Of a DNA stretch of 64,000 nucleotides, positions 62,583 through 64,000 are shown one piece after another. The DNA comes from Desulfatitalea tepidiphila. Its GTDB lineage: Bacteria; Desulfobacterota; Desulfobacteria; Desulfobacterales; Desulfosarcinaceae. The stretch spans positions 124,001 to 188,000 of the forward strand of contig NZ_BCAG01000003.1 of NCBI RefSeq assembly GCF_001293685.1, read 5' to 3'. The position numbers were made by a program, and so were the translations under genes. The notes under the pieces are model-generated. The model was not told the origin of the DNA and made no database searches. It was given only the letters and a program-made list of their open reading frames with translations. Within the stretch, counting starts at the first letter, position 1; the number at the start of each line of letters is the position of its first letter.

Positions 62583-64000
62583 ATGTTCGGTTTTTATAAC
62601 ATGGCGCTCAGGGTCGATGTGACCCAAAGCGCTTTTGAACTGCAGATGATTTCGGACGAGGTTCTCGCCCGGACGCTGGGCGGCAAAGGGCTCGCCACCC
62701 ATTTGTTGCTGGCGCACAACCCGCAGGGCGTCGATCCGCTCTCCGCGGACAACCATATCATTTTCGCCGCCGGTCCGGTAGCCGGCAGCAGCATATGGGG
62801 ATCGTGTCGTTACGGCGTCTTTTCCAAGTCTCCCCAGACCGGTTTTTATTCCGAATCCTATTCCGGGGGACGCGTGGCCGAAAACATCGCTGCATGCGGT
62901 TTCGACGCCATCGTGATCCACGGGACCTCAGACACACCGATCTGGCTGGAGATCTGCGAAGAGACGGTCTACTTTCACAGCGCCGAAGAGCTCTGGGGAC
63001 TGGACACTTACGGCACCGAAGATCGCGTCAAGGCCTGGGTCAAGGAGAACCGTCCCGGCGCGGGCAGCTGCGGCGTCGTTTGCATCGGCCCGGCCGGGGA
63101 GAACCTCATCTCCTTTGCCGTCATCGAGAACGACTATTGGCGCAGCGCCGGTCGGACCGGGGTGGGCGCTATTCTGGGCGCCAAGAAGATCAAGGCTATC
63201 GCCTTTCACGGCAAACGCAAAAAAGCCTTTGCCGACGATGCCTTGGTGCGTGCCTTTTCCAAGGAGCTGGCCATCGAAGGCAAAGAGAACGCCGGCGTGA
63301 TCGCATACAAGACCAAGGGCACCCCCATGCTGGTGGATGTGATGAACAAGGCGGGAGGTTTTCCCACCCGGTACTGGCAGAAAGGGCGTTTCGAAGGGGC
63401 CAGTAAGATCAACGCCGACGCCCTGCACCAGCGCTGCGATGTCAAACCCCATGCGTGTTTGAAATGTTTCATGGCGTGCGGGCGCCTCTCCACGGTCAAG
63501 GAGGGGCGTCATGCGGGACTGCAGGTGGAAGGCCCCGAATACGAAACGATCTACGCCTTTGGTGGCTTGTGCGAGATCGACAGCATCGAGGAGATTATCT
63601 ACCTCAACGATATTTGCGACCGCCTGGGAATGGATACCATCAGCGCCGGTAATCTGGCCGCCCTGACCATCGAGGCCGCCCGTCAGGGGCGCATCGATCG
63701 CGTCATCGATTACGGCGACGTGGATGCCATCGCCCAGCTGCTGGCCGATATCGCTTACCGCAAGGATATCGGCGAGACGTTGGCCCGGGGCATTCGCACG
63801 GCCGCCGATGCCTGGGGCATGGCGGACCAGGCCATTCACGTCAAAGGCCTGGAACCGGCCGGATACGATCCGCGGGTGCTCAAGGGCATGGGGCTGGCCT
63901 ATGGTTCTTCCGACCGCGGCGCCTGCCACCTGCGGGCCACTTTCTACAAGCCGGAGCTGGCCGGTATCGTCGATCCGGAAAAGATCGAGGGCAAGGCCGC
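62583..64000 (+). CDS. aor: aldehyde:ferredoxin oxidoreductase (partial, runs off right edge)
   Basis: About 472 residues are visible and the frame remains open at the edge; complete members have about 600. The N-terminal domain has LGGKGLATHLLL and AAGPVAGSSIWGS, with GGRVAENI and RTGVGAILGAKKIKAI. The cluster cysteines begin with ACLKCFMAC (about residues 291-299). The enzyme is a tungsten protein that oxidises aldehydes to acids and reduces ferredoxin. GGAGG precedes the ATG. It fits the preceding alcohol dehydrogenase. The exact substrate is unknown. Confidence 0.93.
   Translation, partial: MFGFYNMALRVDVTQSAFELQMISDEVLARTLGGKGLATHLLLAHNPQGVDPLSADNHIIFAAGPVAGSSIWGSCRYGVFSKSPQTGFYSESYSGGRVAENIAACGFDAIVIHGTSDTPIWLEICEETVYFHSAEELWGLDTYGTEDRVKAWVKENRPGAGSCGVVCIGPAGENLISFAVIENDYWRSAGRTGVGAILGAKKIKAIAFHGKRKKAFADDALVRAFSKELAIEGKENAGVIAYKTKGTPMLVDVMNKAGGFPTRYWQKGRFEGASKINADALHQRCDVKPHACLKCFMACGRLSTVKEGRHAGLQVEGPEYETIYAFGGLCEIDSIEEIIYLNDICDRLGMDTISAGNLAALTIEAARQGRIDRVIDYGDVDAIAQLLADIAYRKDIGETLARGIRTAADAWGMADQAIHVKGLEPAGYDPRVLKGMGLAYGSSDRGACHLRATFYKPELAGIVDPEKIEGKA

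Noticed and set aside
1-64000. CRISPR arrays, rRNA genes and intact tRNA genes
   Set aside because: No spaced direct repeats, no rRNA sequence and no complete tRNA fold were seen; only the tRNA-Arg fragment at 9180-9224 was found.

Overview
The window looks like part of a chromosome from a sulfate-reducing or related anaerobic member of the Desulfobacterota, probably near Desulfosarcina or Desulfococcus. The evidence is the gene content: a fused isobutyryl-CoA mutase, an aldehyde:ferredoxin oxidoreductase, a Na+-pumping oxaloacetate decarboxylase, many PAS sensors, a sigma-54 activator, and a symporter next to cNMP/CBS/DUF294 proteins. This placement is inferred from gene families, not from a marker gene.

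Positions 1-9224 look like the right part of an integrated element. The stretch ends in the 3' half of a tRNA-Arg(TCG) gene followed by that gene's terminator, the usual trace of integration into a tRNA gene. It holds DUF932, YqaJ-type nuclease, DUF1848 and DUF429 genes, an HU-like protein, a PAS protein with a Cys-rich tail, a degenerate DUF4268-type protein, and a LuxR solo with a lux-box-like palindrome. It also holds a VOC protein, a receiver domain lacking its phospho-Asp, and two copies of a tiny hydrophobic peptide gene. No integrase is visible in the window.

Positions 9.5-16.5 kb form one operon: an OmpR-type response regulator, a histidine kinase, GtrA, an ArnC-like and an ArnT-like glycosyltransferase, and a membrane sulfatase-family protein. 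It probably remodels lipid A or a surface glycan. A di-heme cytochrome c peroxidase follows. Next comes an unusual four-gene unit (17.95-20.3 kb): an ECF sigma factor, a membrane anti-sigma-like protein ending in a glycogen-binding-like (CBM48) domain, a lipoprotein with the same kind of domain, and a secreted protein with a Gly/Ser-rich tail. Two signalling proteins follow, a multi-PAS kinase and a GAF/HD-GYP protein.

Positions 25.6-41.1 kb read as a carboxylate uptake and oxidation region. It contains a symporter pair, an acyl-CoA synthetase, a Cache/PAS kinase with a shortened NarL-type regulator, a cNMP/CBS protein split from its DUF294 half by an A7 frameshift, TetR, IcmF, an XRE-cupin regulator, an acyl-CoA dehydrogenase and an ACT protein. 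IcmF carries the Phe and Gln expected of an isobutyryl-CoA mutase, so isobutyrate to butyryl-CoA to crotonyl-CoA is the best guess. An intact IS1380-family element follows (41.1-42.9 kb).

Positions 43-54 kb hold a mixed set: a lipase-like hydrolase, a universal stress protein, a zincin, OadGAB, a monooxygenase-fold protein, a CBS protein, an amphi-Trp protein, a papain-like peptidase, a GH13 enzyme and an amine oxidase. Positions 54.5-64 kb hold a sigma-54 activator, a near-perfect -24/-12 promoter, a LivKHMGF transporter, an iron alcohol dehydrogenase, and an aldehyde:ferredoxin oxidoreductase running off the right edge. This suggests regulated uptake and oxidation of an organic acid, amino acid or alcohol.
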